DNA of 64,000 nucleotides from Actinomycetales bacterium (GCA_012719445.1 JAAYAH010000224.1:30618-94617), one strand, 5' to 3'. Shown: positions 27,956 through 36,528, numbered from the stretch's first letter. The notes: a model not told the origin generated them from the letters alone. A program made the numbers and translations.

Positions 27956-28387
27956 ATGGCCGATCCGATCACCCAGGTCACCGGCTCGGTGACCAACTAC
28001 GGGACCGGGACGACGGCCGGGACCAGCTCGAACCAGCTGGACTCCGAGGCCTTCCTGAAGCTGCTCGTCGCCCAGCTCCGGTTCCAGGATCCGAGCAGGC
28101 CGACCGACGCCAGCCAGTTCCTGTCCCAGACGGCGCAGTTCACGCTGGTGGAACGGGTCGAGGAGCTGTCGACCCTCAACGACCAACTGCTCGCAACGAC
28201 CAGGTCGGCGTCCGCGGTGGGGCTGGTCGGCCGGACGGTCTCCTGGACCGACGGAGCGGGGAAGACCGTCGAGGGGATCGTCTCCGGCGTGAAGGTCACC
28301 GGCGGCCAGGTCGTGCTCGAGGTCGGCTCACAGGAGATCTCCCTCGACCGGGTGACCAGGGTCAGGGAGGTGAGGCCGACTCCCTGA
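27956..28387 (+). CDS. flgD: Flagellar hook-capping protein FlgD
   Basis: 143 residues from ATG 27956 with AAGGGAG upstream. LDSEAFLKLLVAQLRFQDPSRPTDASQFLSQTAQFTLVERVEELSTLNDQLL is the FlgD N-terminal signature (LxLLVAQLxxQDPxxP). The C-terminal cap domain seen in longer FlgD is reduced to one short SH3/Tudor-like strand set (LVGRTVSWTDGAGKTVEGIVSGVKVTGGQVVLEVGSQEISLDRV). It is the scaffold for hook polymerisation. Confidence 0.95.
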   Translation: MADPITQVTGSVTNYGTGTTAGTSSNQLDSEAFLKLLVAQLRFQDPSRPTDASQFLSQTAQFTLVERVEELSTLNDQLLATTRSASAVGLVGRTVSWTDGAGKTVEGIVSGVKVTGGQVVLEVGSQEISLDRVTRVREVRPTP

Positions 28388-28598
28388 CCGGACCCACCGA
28401 CTCCCGGCCGACCGGCTCGGCCGGCCGTCCCCCTCCGGATCCGGCCGACGACCGGACCCGGCACCGCAGGTCCCCGGCGGCACGACGCCGCCAGGCCCTC
28501 CCGGCACGGATGCCACCCCCGCCGCGACGGTACCCGCGAACACGGCCGACAGGCCGGGCTCAGCACCCGCAGCGGTCCCACCCCTCTTGGAGGACTCC

Positions 28599-29789
28599 GT
28601 GCTCCGCTCGCTCTTCTCCGGGATCACCGGTCTCCGACAGCACCAGACGATGATGGACGTCGTCGGGAACAACATCGCCAACGTCAACACCACCGGCTAC
28701 AAGACCAGCTCAGTGGTGTTCGAGGACACCCTCAGCCAGCTCATCCGGGCCTCCGGCGCCGCGGGCGAGGAACGCGGCGGTGTCAACCCGGCACAGGTCG
28801 GGCTGGGCGTCCAGCTCGGCGGGATCAACGTCAACTTCGGCCAGGGCTCCGCCCAGAGCACGGGCAAGGCCACCGACCTCATGGTCCAGGGCGACGGCTT
28901 CTTCATCGTGCGCGACGGCCAGGAGTCCCTCTACACCAGGGCCGGCGCGTTCTGCTTCGACAGCGACGGCCGGCTGGTGAACAACCAGGGCCTCCGCGTC
29001 CAGGGCTGGGTCGGCGCGGCAGGGGTGATCAACACGGACGGCGCCATCGCCGACATCGTGCTCCCGGCCGGGACCCTCATCCCGCCGTCCCCGTCCTCCT
29101 CGGTCACGGTCGGCGGCAACATCATCTCCGGCACCGAGAGCACGATGACCCTCGGTGTCACGGTCTTCGACCAGGCCGGCAACAGCCACGACCTGTCGAT
29201 CGTGCTCACCTACGACTCGGGCAGCTACCAGGTCGAGGTCCTCGAGGGCGAGGACAGCAGGGGAACGGGGACGTTGGAGTTCCTCGACGACGGGACCCAG
29301 GACCCCGACGCCCCCGCCGAGGTGGCGGTCACCCTGGAGGACGGGACGGAGATCACCATCGGCATGGGCGGGGTGACGTCGTTCGGCGGGAGCGGCTCGC
29401 TCGCGGTCACCGACGCGGACGGGTACTCGGCGGGCAGCCTGCAGCAGTTCCAGATCTCCGCGGACGGGACCGTGGTGGGCATCTTCAGCAACGGCGAGAA
29501 GCTCAACATGGCGCAGATCGCGCTGTCCAGCTTCAACAACCCGCAGGGCCTGGAGAAGGCAGGCAACTCCACCTACCGGTCGACGTCCAACTCCGGGCTG
29601 TCCCAGGTCGGGGTCCCGGGCAGCGGGGCAAGGGGCACCCTGCTCGCCGGCTCGCTGGAGATGAGCAACGTCGACCTGGCCCAGGAGTTCACCGGGCTGA
29701 TCATCGCCCAGCGCGGGTTCCAGGCGAACTCGCGGGTGATCACCGCGAGTGACGAGATCCTCCAGGACCTGGTGAACATCAAGCGCTGA
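28599..29789 (+). CDS. flgE: Flagellar hook protein FlgE
   Basis: 396 residues from GTG 28599 with GGAGG at 28589-28593. MLRSLFSGITGLRQHQTMMDVVGNNIANVNTTGYKTSSVVFEDTL contains the axial motif NNIANVNTTGYK. The C-terminus VDLAQEFTGLIIAQRGFQANSRVITASDEILQDLVNIKR is the matching D0 helix. The middle carries the hook D1/D2 domains (QGDGFFIVRDGQESLYTRAGAF). It ends the rod-hook operon and is followed by a hairpin. No flgF or flgG was found beside it. Confidence 0.97.
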   Translation: MLRSLFSGITGLRQHQTMMDVVGNNIANVNTTGYKTSSVVFEDTLSQLIRASGAAGEERGGVNPAQVGLGVQLGGINVNFGQGSAQSTGKATDLMVQGDGFFIVRDGQESLYTRAGAFCFDSDGRLVNNQGLRVQGWVGAAGVINTDGAIADIVLPAGTLIPPSPSSSVTVGGNIISGTESTMTLGVTVFDQAGNSHDLSIVLTYDSGSYQVEVLEGEDSRGTGTLEFLDDGTQDPDAPAEVAVTLEDGTEITIGMGGVTSFGGSGSLAVTDADGYSAGSLQQFQISADGTVVGIFSNGEKLNMAQIALSSFNNPQGLEKAGNSTYRSTSNSGLSQVGVPGSGARGTLLAGSLEMSNVDLAQEFTGLIIAQRGFQANSRVITASDEILQDLVNIKR

Positions 29790-29859
29790 GCGGTCCTGAT
29801 CCGGTCCTGATCCGGTTCTGAGCACGTGCTGAGCCGGTCCGCACCGTTCCCGGCCCGGT

Positions 29860-29887
29860 CCCGGCCCGGTCATGTGACCGGGCCGGG
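29860..29887 (+). terminator. Hairpin terminator after flgE
   Basis: Perfect 13-base arms CCCGGCCCGGTCA and TGACCGGGCCGGG meet almost head to head (in practice an 11-base stem with a small loop). It is 71 bases past the flgE stop. Confidence 0.65.
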
Positions 29888-30020
29888 CACCGCTCACGGC
29901 CGAACCGGCGTCCCCCGTCCGGCGGGTGGCCACCCGCACGGCCCCCTTCCGGACGGGGGACGCCACGCACCCCGGCGCCCGGTGCGGCGCCGCGGTTCCG
30001 CCGCCCGGGTGAGCGGGACG

Positions 30021-30047
30021 TCAAGAACCGGCACCCGCTGCCGACCT
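30021..30047 (+). promoter_or_regulatory. Sigma-28 promoter for flbD-motAB-fliL-fliMNOPQ
   Basis: TCAA (30021-30024), 15 bases, GCCGACCT (30040-30047): exact spacing, good -35, five of eight -10 bases. It lies 50 bases before the flbD GTG and just after the flgE terminator. Confidence 0.65.
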
Positions 30048-30096
30048 CAGTGGTGGGGACACGGACGGACCCCCACCGGATCCAGGGACGGACCTC

Positions 30097-30504
30097 GTGA
30101 TCATTCTGACCAGGCTGGGTGGCCACCCGATGGCCGTGAACCCTGACCTCATCGAGCGCGCCGAGCCGACGCCCGACACGGTGATCACCATGACCGACGG
30201 GCGCAAGCTCGTCGTGGTCGAGTCGGTCCAGGAGATCATGATCCGTGTCCGGCACTGGCGGGCCTCCGTGGTCGCCGAGGCGCAACTGCTCTGCACGGAG
30301 CTGCGGAACGACCCCGATCGCCGCGCCGATCCCGGTGGCGGGGACGACGTGAACGCCAGGGACGCCGACGACGCGGACCGGAACGACAGGGACCGCGACG
30401 ACGGGGATGACGGCGACGCGCCGTCGACGGACCGGATCGGCGGCCTGACCGCCATGGAGGCCTCACTGGCCAGGGTGCTCCGCCTGCCGCAGAGGAGGGA
30501 GTGA
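30097..30504 (+). CDS. flbD: FlbD-family flagellar protein
   Basis: 135 residues from GTG 30097. The first 65 residues are FlbD: MIILTRLGGHPMAVNPDLIERAEPTPDTVITMTDGRKLVVVESVQEIMIRVRHW. FlbD is a small conserved protein of Gram-positive and spirochete motility operons with no firm biochemical role. Here a 70-residue extension, rich in Asp/Arg (DADDADRNDRDRDDGDDGD), more than doubles the normal length. motA follows after three bases. Confidence 0.88.
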   Translation: MIILTRLGGHPMAVNPDLIERAEPTPDTVITMTDGRKLVVVESVQEIMIRVRHWRASVVAEAQLLCTELRNDPDRRADPGGGDDVNARDADDADRNDRDRDDGDDGDAPSTDRIGGLTAMEASLARVLRLPQRRE

Positions 30505-30507
30505 GCG

Positions 30508-31281
30508 ATGGACCCGGCCACCGTCATCGGCGTGATCCTGGCCTTCGCCGCCCTCTTCGGATCCATGATCATGGAAGGCGGCTCCCCGGCCTCGCTGTTC
30601 CTGCTTCCCCCGATGTTCCTGGTCTTCGTCGGCTCCTTCGCCGTCTCCCTCGCCTCGAACACGGTGCCCGGCTTCCTCGGCTCGGCGAAGTGGCTGGTCT
30701 ACGCGCTGACCGCGAAGAAACCCGACGTCGAGGCGGTGGTCGAGCCCCTGGTGAAGATGGCCGAACGCGCCCGACGGGAGGGCCTGCTCGCACTCGAGCA
30801 GGAGATGGAGACCGTCAACGACCCGTTCATGAAGCACGGCCTGCAGATGGCCGTCGACGGGACCGACCCCGACGACCTGTGGGAGATCCTCAGCGCGGAG
30901 GTCAGGGCGAAGAAGACGTCGGCGGCCAACGGTGCGAAGTTCTGGGAGGACGCCGGTGGCTACGCGCCGACCATCGGCATCCTCGGCACGGTCATGGGCC
31001 TGGTCACCGTGCTGAAGAACCTCGCGGATCCCGCGGAGCTGGGCGGGCACATCGCCGTCGCCTTCCTCGCGACGCTGTGGGGCGTGCTCCTCGCCAACCT
31101 GCTCTGCATCCCCTTCGGCAAGCGGATCAAGACGGTCGCCGCGGCGGAGTCGGCCCGGATGGAGCTGATCATCGAGGGGGTCCTCGCGATCCAGGCCGGA
31201 TCGAACCCGCGGGTGGTCGCCACCAAGCTCAAGTCGAAGATGACCCCCGTCGGACCTCCCGCCGCGAAGGAGGCCGCGTGA
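30508..31281 (+). CDS. motA: Flagellar stator protein MotA
   Basis: 257 residues with four membrane helices at about 1-20, 30-50 (SLFLLPPMFLVFVGSFAVSLA), 150-172 (GYAPTIGILGTVMGLVTVLKNL) and 185-205 (HIAVAFLATLWGVLLANLLCIPFGKRIK). The ALEQE-containing cytoplasmic loop and the PTIGILGTVMGL and GVLLANLL motifs identify MotA. It forms the H+ (or Na+) channel with MotB and pushes on FliG. motB overlaps its stop in GTGA. Confidence 0.97.
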   Translation: MDPATVIGVILAFAALFGSMIMEGGSPASLFLLPPMFLVFVGSFAVSLASNTVPGFLGSAKWLVYALTAKKPDVEAVVEPLVKMAERARREGLLALEQEMETVNDPFMKHGLQMAVDGTDPDDLWEILSAEVRAKKTSAANGAKFWEDAGGYAPTIGILGTVMGLVTVLKNLADPAELGGHIAVAFLATLWGVLLANLLCIPFGKRIKTVAAAESARMELIIEGVLAIQAGSNPRVVATKLKSKMTPVGPPAAKEAA

Positions 31282-32390
31282 GCGGGCCCGGCGGCAAGCG
31301 CCGCCGCGTGGAGGAGGAGGATCTCGGGGCGCACGAGAACGAGGAGCGCTGGCTGCTCACCTACTCGGACATGATCACCCTGTTGATGGTGCTGTTCATC
31401 GTCATGTTCGCGATGAGCCAGGTCGACCAGAAGAAGTACATGGCGCTGAAGACGGGCCTGTCCGCCGGATTCGGCGCCCCGGTGGCGATGCTGCACGGCG
31501 CCGACCGGATGCTCGACCCAGGCGGGGCCATAGCGCCCGACAGCGTCAACCTGTCGGGTGACGTCTCCAGCGAGCGGGTCGTCCCCGCGCTCGAGCCGAC
31601 CCCGAAGGTGGAGACCAAGGACGTCGCGAGGGTCGCCGAACTGGCCAGCGCCACCAGCCGGGCGCAGGTCGAGAGGGAGTACCTCGAGCTGGAGAAGGTC
31701 CGCAAGCGTCTCGTCGCCTCGCTGCGCAAGGCCGGGATCCCGAAATCGGCGACGTTCCGCTACGACGAACGGGGTCTCGTCGTCACCATCGCCACGGACG
31801 AGGTCCTCTTCGCCAACGCCAGCGCCGAGCTGCGCGGGTCCGGCCGGAGGATCCTGGACACGCTGGCCCCGACCCTGCGCGAGATCCCCAACGCGATCAG
31901 TGTCGACGGGCATACGAACTCGCTCCCCATCTCCACCGAGCGATACCCCTCGAACTGGGAGCTGTCCGCCGACCGGGCAACGGGCGTGCTGCGGTACCTC
32001 AGCACCGCCCGGGGCATCCCGGTGAGCCGGCTCTCCGCCGGCGCCTTCGCCGACACCGAGCCGCTCCGGTCGCACTCCGACCCACGGGCCGTCGTCCTCA
32101 ACCGCCGGGTGGAGATCGTCGTCATCGCCCCCCTCGACGCGTCCTCGGGACGGGCCCTCGCGGAACTGGGCGCCGACGTCACCAAAGAGGCGATCAAGGC
32201 GATGGACGAGGTCGCCGTCCCGGTGACGTCCCCCACGGCGCCACAGCGGACGCAGGGGACGCAGGGCACCCAGCGCGGGGAACCGGCGACCGGGACGGCC
32301 GGGACCGCGGGGACGGCGGAAGCCGGGCACACCACCGGCCCGCGGACCACCGCCGACGTCTACGCGCAGACGCACGGGCCTCCCGGCTGA
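31278..32390 (+). CDS. motB: Flagellar stator protein MotB
   Basis: 370 residues from GTG 31278. The ion-binding Asp is in WLLTYSDMITLLMVLFIVMFAMSQVDQKKY, the single membrane helix (about 27-50). The C-terminal OmpA-like peptidoglycan domain at 180-290 includes EVLFANASAELRGSGRRILDTLAPTL, VDGHTNSLPISTERYPSNWELSADRATGVLRYL and VVLNRRVEIVV. A Thr/Gly-rich tail of 60 residues follows. The YSD context is of the proton-type, but ion choice cannot be settled by eye. It anchors the stator to the wall. Confidence 0.97.
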   Translation: MSGPGGKRRRVEEEDLGAHENEERWLLTYSDMITLLMVLFIVMFAMSQVDQKKYMALKTGLSAGFGAPVAMLHGADRMLDPGGAIAPDSVNLSGDVSSERVVPALEPTPKVETKDVARVAELASATSRAQVEREYLELEKVRKRLVASLRKAGIPKSATFRYDERGLVVTIATDEVLFANASAELRGSGRRILDTLAPTLREIPNAISVDGHTNSLPISTERYPSNWELSADRATGVLRYLSTARGIPVSRLSAGAFADTEPLRSHSDPRAVVLNRRVEIVVIAPLDASSGRALAELGADVTKEAIKAMDEVAVPVTSPTAPQRTQGTQGTQRGEPATGTAGTAGTAEAGHTTGPRTTADVYAQTHGPPG

Positions 32391-32534
32391 CCCCGGGCGC
32401 GAAACCCCCGGCCACCCCCCGACGCACCATCCCGGGCCACCACCGGCACCCCACCGCGGCGCACGACCCGCGGCACCGACACCAGCAGGGCGCAGAAGAC
32501 CGATACCAGCGGGGCACAGGAGAGGGACGACACG

Positions 32535-33011
32535 ATGGCGAGACGGAAGAAGGCCGTCCCCGAGGGGGGGCCGGACGGCACAGCGGAGGGCACCGCCAAG
32601 GGCGGCAAGAAGAAGCTCCTCGTCGTCATCCCGCTCGTGCTCGCCCTCGCCGGCGCGGGAGTCTGGTTCTTCCTGCTGCGCGGCGGGGACGACGCGCCGA
32701 AGGAGCCGGTACCCGGCGCCGTCGTGCACGTCGAGAACCCGATCACCATCAACCTCGCCGGCGGGCACTTCCTGAAGCTGGGGCTGGCGCTGCAGCAGGA
32801 CGCCGCGGCCGGCGGAGGCGGCGAGGGAGGCGAGCTGGACACCGCCCAGGCCATCGACCTGGCCATCTCCACCTTCAGCGGGAGGTCCATCGAGGAGCTG
32901 TCGAAGAAGGAGGGCCGCGAGCACGCCAGGGAGGAACTGCTGAAGAAGATCGAGAAGGCCTACCACCACGAGGTCTACAAGATCTACTTCACCGAGTTCG
33001 TCATGCAGTGA
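32535..33011 (+). CDS. fliL: Flagellar basal body-associated protein FliL
   Basis: 158 residues. A Lys-rich N-terminus, one membrane helix at about 27-48 (KLLVVIPLVLALAGAGVWFFLL), then the extracytoplasmic FliL domain: VVHVENPITINLAGGHFLKLGLALQQD, AIDLAISTFSGRSIEELSKKEGREHAREELLKKIEKAY and the end VYKIYFTEFVMQ. FliL rings support the MotAB stator. It is 143 bases after motB and before fliM, standard order. Confidence 0.95.
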   Translation: MARRKKAVPEGGPDGTAEGTAKGGKKKLLVVIPLVLALAGAGVWFFLLRGGDDAPKEPVPGAVVHVENPITINLAGGHFLKLGLALQQDAAAGGGGEGGELDTAQAIDLAISTFSGRSIEELSKKEGREHAREELLKKIEKAYHHEVYKIYFTEFVMQ

Positions 33012-33023
33012 CCCCCTGACCAG

Positions 33024-33107
33024 CACGCGGTGAACCCGGGACCGCCACGCGGTGACCCCCGAGCCGTCTCGCGGTGACCCCCGGGCCGTCACGCAGTGAC
33101 CATCCCC
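33024..33107. repeat. Four diverged ~22-bp tandem copies before fliM
   Basis: Units of the form CACGCGGTGACCCCCGGGCCGT repeat with a few changes from the fliL stop to past the fliM start. Each copy offers a GTGACC, so the array created several possible starts in different frames. Confidence 0.75.
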
Positions 33108-34081
33108 GGCTCAAGCCCCGCGCCCGGGATCCCGATGCCACCCCCGTGGGCTCCTCCGATCAGGCGACGTCGGCGCGGACGCCGTCCTCGCGACGCAAGG
33201 GGGGCGAGCCGCGGACCTACGACTTCCGCCGCCCGGTGCGGCTGGCCCGCGAGCACGCCCACCTGCTGCGGGTCGCCATGTCCACCTTCGCCCGCCAGGC
33301 GACGACCGTGCTCACCACGACGCTGCGTACGGTCTGCCAGCTCAGCGCGACCCAACTGGAGGAGCTCAGCTACGACCAGTACCTGATCAGCCTCAACGAG
33401 CGCAGCGTCTGCGGCGTCGTCACCATGGAACCGCTGCCCGGCAAGGCGCTGATCAACCTGGACCTCACCACCCTGCTGATGATGGTCGACTACCTGCTGG
33501 GCGGTCCCGGGACCGAGGAACAGCCGGACCGACCGCTCACCGACATCGAGCAGGCCCTCACCCGGCAGACCATCCAGCGGATGCTGCGGGAACTCGCCTA
33601 CGCCCTCGAACCGATCAGCAAGGTCACCCCGACGCTCGTCAGCATGGAGGGCAACCCGCAGTTCGTGCAGGCTGCCGCCCCGACCGACCCGGTCGTGGTG
33701 TGGAACTTCGACCTCCAGGTCGGGCCGCGGACCAGCCCGGCGACCCTGTGCTTCCCCTACGCGATGCTCTCCCCCGCGCTGGACACCCTGGCCAGGAGCA
33801 ACCAGGACGGCGAGCGGGTCCGGCTGCGCAGGGAGGCGACCCGCCGCACCACGCGCCGGCTCGCGGACGTGTCGGTCGAGGTGTCGGTGCGGTTCGACCC
33901 CACCCGGATGCCGTCATCGGTGATCGGCGACCTGGCCGTGGGCGACGTCCTGCCGCTGGGCCACAAGACCACCCTCCCGCTGTCGATCGTCTCCGCCGCG
34001 ACGACCTTCGCCAAGGCGGTCCCGGGGGTCTCCGGCCGCCACCTCGCCGTCCGGGTCGTCGAGCCGCCCGGATCCCTGTGA
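33074..34081 (+). CDS. fliM: Flagellar motor switch protein FliM (actinobacterial form)
   Basis: 335 residues from GTG 33074, the only start giving the whole domain; later GTGs would remove only the tail. The FliM middle domain begins YDFRRPVRLAREHAHLLRVAMSTFARQATTVLTTTLRTVCQLS. Then LTTLLMMVDYLLGGPGTEEQ, TDIEQALTRQTIQRMLRELAYAL and the C-ring SpoA domain (IGDLAVGDVLPLGHKT). The N-terminal 45 residues are Ser/Arg/Pro-rich and lack the usual EIDALL motif that binds CheY-P. The switch may thus not respond to CheY in the standard way. The gene begins inside a tandem repeat. Confidence 0.93.
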   Translation: MTPGPSRSDHPRLKPRARDPDATPVGSSDQATSARTPSSRRKGGEPRTYDFRRPVRLAREHAHLLRVAMSTFARQATTVLTTTLRTVCQLSATQLEELSYDQYLISLNERSVCGVVTMEPLPGKALINLDLTTLLMMVDYLLGGPGTEEQPDRPLTDIEQALTRQTIQRMLRELAYALEPISKVTPTLVSMEGNPQFVQAAAPTDPVVVWNFDLQVGPRTSPATLCFPYAMLSPALDTLARSNQDGERVRLRREATRRTTRRLADVSVEVSVRFDPTRMPSSVIGDLAVGDVLPLGHKTTLPLSIVSAATTFAKAVPGVSGRHLAVRVVEPPGSL

Positions 34082-34100
34082 GCCCGTGAGAGGAACCGCC

Positions 34101-34874
34101 ATGCCGTTCTCCGCCTCCCCGCTCGTTCCCGGCCAGCAGGACGCCAGTGGCGCAGAGCCGTGGCAGCAGGCCGCCGACCTGGTGACCGGGGCCGTGCACG
34201 AGGCGCTGGCGCAGATCCCCAGCGTCGAGCCGCTGGAGCTCGGGCAGCCGTCCGCCGAGGAGACCGAGGCGCCCCTGCCCGAGCCCTCCGCCGCGGCCGT
34301 CACCGGGTACCTCGGCGGTGCCGTCGAGGGGAAGATCCTGCTCGTCATCGGGCAGGACCTCGCGGACGCGCTGGGATCGACCCCGTTCGGTGCCCTGGAA
34401 CCGGCGCAGGCCCTCAAGCCCGCCCTGGAGACCGTCGCCGACCGGCTCGGCGGCCGCCTCGACGGCGCACCGACCGCCATCGGGGTCGAGGGCTGCCTCG
34501 ACGTGCTCGCCGGTGGGACCCGGGTGCTGGTGCCACTGCTGGCGGGCGGGACCGTCACCTCCTTCGTCGGGGTCAGCCTGACCAGCCTCCCGGAGGCGCA
34601 GGCAGGCGGGGGGTCCCCGGCGGGCAACGCGTGGGGCATCGACATGCTCCGCGACGTCGAGATGGAGGTCACCTGCGAGCTCGGCCGCACCCGGATGACG
34701 GTCCGGCAGCTGCTCGCCCTCGCCCCCGGGGATGTCGTCGAGCTGGACCGGCTGGCCGGTGCCCCGGCCGACCTGCTCGTCAACGGGACCCTGCTGGCCC
34801 GCGGCGAGGTCGTCGTCGTCGACGAGAGCTTCGGGCTGCGGATCACCGAGATCGTCACCGGGAACGACACGTGA
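34101..34874 (+). CDS. fliN: Flagellar motor switch protein FliN with CheC/CheX-like N-domain
   Basis: 257 residues from ATG 34101, with AGAGGA upstream, preferred to GTG 34086. The last 80 residues are FliN: GIDMLRDVEMEVTCELGRTRMTVRQLLALAPGDVVELDRLAGAPADLLVNGTLLARGEVVVVDESFGLRITEIV. Residues 1-170 form a long extra domain (VTGYLGGAVEGKILLVIGQDLADALGSTPFGALEPAQALKPALETVADRLGGRL) like the CheC-type N-domain of FliY-like proteins; the phosphatase Glu-Asn motif is not evident. FliN lines the C ring bottom. fliO overlaps its stop. Confidence 0.92.
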   Translation: MPFSASPLVPGQQDASGAEPWQQAADLVTGAVHEALAQIPSVEPLELGQPSAEETEAPLPEPSAAAVTGYLGGAVEGKILLVIGQDLADALGSTPFGALEPAQALKPALETVADRLGGRLDGAPTAIGVEGCLDVLAGGTRVLVPLLAGGTVTSFVGVSLTSLPEAQAGGGSPAGNAWGIDMLRDVEMEVTCELGRTRMTVRQLLALAPGDVVELDRLAGAPADLLVNGTLLARGEVVVVDESFGLRITEIVTGNDT

Positions 34875-35521
34875 GTCCCGCCGAGCAGCTCGAACTGACC
34901 GCCCGGGCGGTCCTCTCCCTCGTCGTCGTCCTCGCGCTCGTCGTGCTGGTCGCCCGCCTGGTCCGGCGGAGCGGCCTGCGCGGGCCGGGAGTCGGGCTGC
35001 GGGTGCTCGACCGGGTGGGACTGGCCAGGGAGGCGTCGCTGGCGGTGGTGGAGGTCGGCGACCGGGCCCTGCTGCTCGGGGTCACCTCGCACACGGTGTC
35101 CCTGCTCACCGAACTCGATCCCGCAGTGCTCGACCCGACAGTGCTCGATCCCGCAGTGCTCGATCCCGCAGTGCTCGATCCCGCAGTGCTCGATCCCGCA
35201 GTGCTCGATCCCGCGGTGCTCGATCCCGCGACGCCCGGCTCGGCAGCGCTGGACCCGGCATCCGGTGCCACCGCCGCCGGAGTGCCGGGTGCGTCCGGCG
35301 CGGCGGCCGGGACCGGCCCGACCGGAGCGCCGCGGTTCCCGCTCCGGACCGACCGCGGCACGGCCCGACCCGGAGCCGCTGCGGGCGCCGGTCGCGAGCG
35401 GGTCCCGGCCCGGCGCGCCCCCGCCGGCGGGAGGTCGCGCTGGCACGGGTCGGTCCTCGCTCCCAGCACCTGGCGTCAGGCGATCGAGACCCTTCGCGAT
35501 CTCACCGCGCGCGGGAGGTGA
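34871..35521 (+). CDS. fliO: Flagellar export-gate accessory protein FliO with LDPAV repeats
   Basis: 216 residues from GTG 34871, overlapping fliN in GTGA. A membrane helix at about 10-32 (AVLSLVVVLALVVLVARLVRRS) is followed by the FliO domain LRVLDRVGLAREASLAVVEVGDRALLLGVTSHTVSLLTEL. Then eight tandem pentapeptides (LDPAV, one LDPTV, last LDPAT) at residues 82-121, an Ala/Gly/Pro-rich stretch, and an amphipathic end WRQAIETLRDLTARG. FliO assists FliP ring assembly. The pentapeptide array is absent in ordinary FliO. fliP follows. Confidence 0.85.
   Translation: MSPAEQLELTARAVLSLVVVLALVVLVARLVRRSGLRGPGVGLRVLDRVGLAREASLAVVEVGDRALLLGVTSHTVSLLTELDPAVLDPTVLDPAVLDPAVLDPAVLDPAVLDPAVLDPATPGSAALDPASGATAAGVPGASGAAAGTGPTGAPRFPLRTDRGTARPGAAAGAGRERVPARRAPAGGRSRWHGSVLAPSTWRQAIETLRDLTARGR
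35114..35233 (+). repeat. 15-bp coding minisatellite, eight copies in fliO
   Basis: Eight in-frame copies of CTCGATCCCGCAGTG. Copies 1, 3, 4, 5 and 6 are identical, copies 2, 7 and 8 differ at a few bases. The near identity implies recent expansion and likely copy-number variation between strains. Confidence 0.95.
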
Positions 35522-35523
35522 CG

Positions 35524-36528
35524 ATGTCCGCCGCGCCCACCTCGCACACCCCGGGGCGCCGTCCTCACCGGCGGGCTGCCGGCCTTCTCGTCGCCGTGGC
35601 CGCGGTGCTCGCCGGGCTGGCGGTCGCGCTGCCCGCACGAGCGGCCACCGCCCCGGCCTCGGCCGGGGCACCGGCCCGTGCCGTCGTCCCGGCCGCCGGG
35701 GCTCCCGCACGGCAGGCCCTCGCGGTGCCCCATGCCGTCATCGTCCCGGCCGCCGCGGCCCGCCTCGGGGCCGGATCCGCTGTCGTTCCCGGCGCGTTCC
35801 CCAGCGCGTTCCACGGTGCGCCGTCCGATCCCTCGGGGCCGAAGAAGCCCACCTCCCCCGCGGGCGACGACAGCACCGACGTCACGGTCACCGTGCCCGG
35901 AGAGCCGAGCGGCGCCCTGCAGATCATCCTGCTGATCACCGTGCTCGGTGCCGCCCCGGCGATCCTGCTGCTGTGCACCTCGTTCACCAAGATCGTGGTG
36001 GTGCTGTCGCTGACCCGGAGCGCGGTGGGCACCCCGTCGATCCCGCCGAACCAGGTGCTCGTCGGCCTCGCCCTGTTCCTCTCCCTGTTCGTCATGGGCC
36101 CGACGCTGGACGCCGTCAGGACCGAGGGGGTCAGCCCGTACCTGGCCGGGGACAAGAGCTCGACCCAGGCCTACCGGGACGGCACCGAGCCGCTGCGCGA
36201 GTTCATGCTCGCCCACACCCGGGACGAGGAACTGGCCCTGATGACCAAGGCCGCGGGAGTGGAGCTGCCTGCCACCCGCGACGACGTCGAGCTGCGCACC
36301 CTCATCCCGGCATTCGTCGTCAGCGAGCTGCGCAGCGCCTTCATCATCGGCTTCGTCGTCTTCGTGCCGTTCCTGGTCATCGACCTCGTGGTCAGCGCGA
36401 TCCTGATGTCGCTCGGCATGGTCATGCTGCCGCCGTCGCTGATCTCACTGCCGTTCAAGATCCTGCTCTTCGTGCTCGTCGACGGCTGGACGCTCGTCGT
36501 CACCGCCCTCGTGGGCAGCTACCACTAG
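35524..36528 (+). CDS. fliP: Flagellar export-gate protein FliP
   Basis: 334 residues from ATG 35524, with GGGAGGTGA covering the fliO stop. A cleavable signal-like segment (about 15-45, AAGLLVAVAAVLAGLAVALPARA) precedes a 70-residue Ala/Pro-rich stretch. Then FliP proper: LQIILLITVLGAAPAILLLCTSFTKIVVVLSLTRSAVGTPSIPPNQVLVGLALFLSLFVMGP and LIPAFVVSELRSAFIIGFVVFVPFLVIDLVVSAILMSLGM to the end. Five copies with FliQ and FliR form the export pore. The N-terminal extension is longer than in enterobacteria. Confidence 0.96.
   Translation: MSAAPTSHTPGRRPHRRAAGLLVAVAAVLAGLAVALPARAATAPASAGAPARAVVPAAGAPARQALAVPHAVIVPAAAARLGAGSAVVPGAFPSAFHGAPSDPSGPKKPTSPAGDDSTDVTVTVPGEPSGALQIILLITVLGAAPAILLLCTSFTKIVVVLSLTRSAVGTPSIPPNQVLVGLALFLSLFVMGPTLDAVRTEGVSPYLAGDKSSTQAYRDGTEPLREFMLAHTRDEELALMTKAAGVELPATRDDVELRTLIPAFVVSELRSAFIIGFVVFVPFLVIDLVVSAILMSLGMVMLPPSLISLPFKILLFVLVDGWTLVVTALVGSYH

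Larger units (their letters stand above)
29790..30096. other. Spacer between hook and motor operons
   Basis: 307 bases without a gene. It holds a perfect hairpin (29860-29887) and a sigma-28 promoter (30021-30047). A short tandem CTGATCCGGTC lies at its start. Confidence 0.7.
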
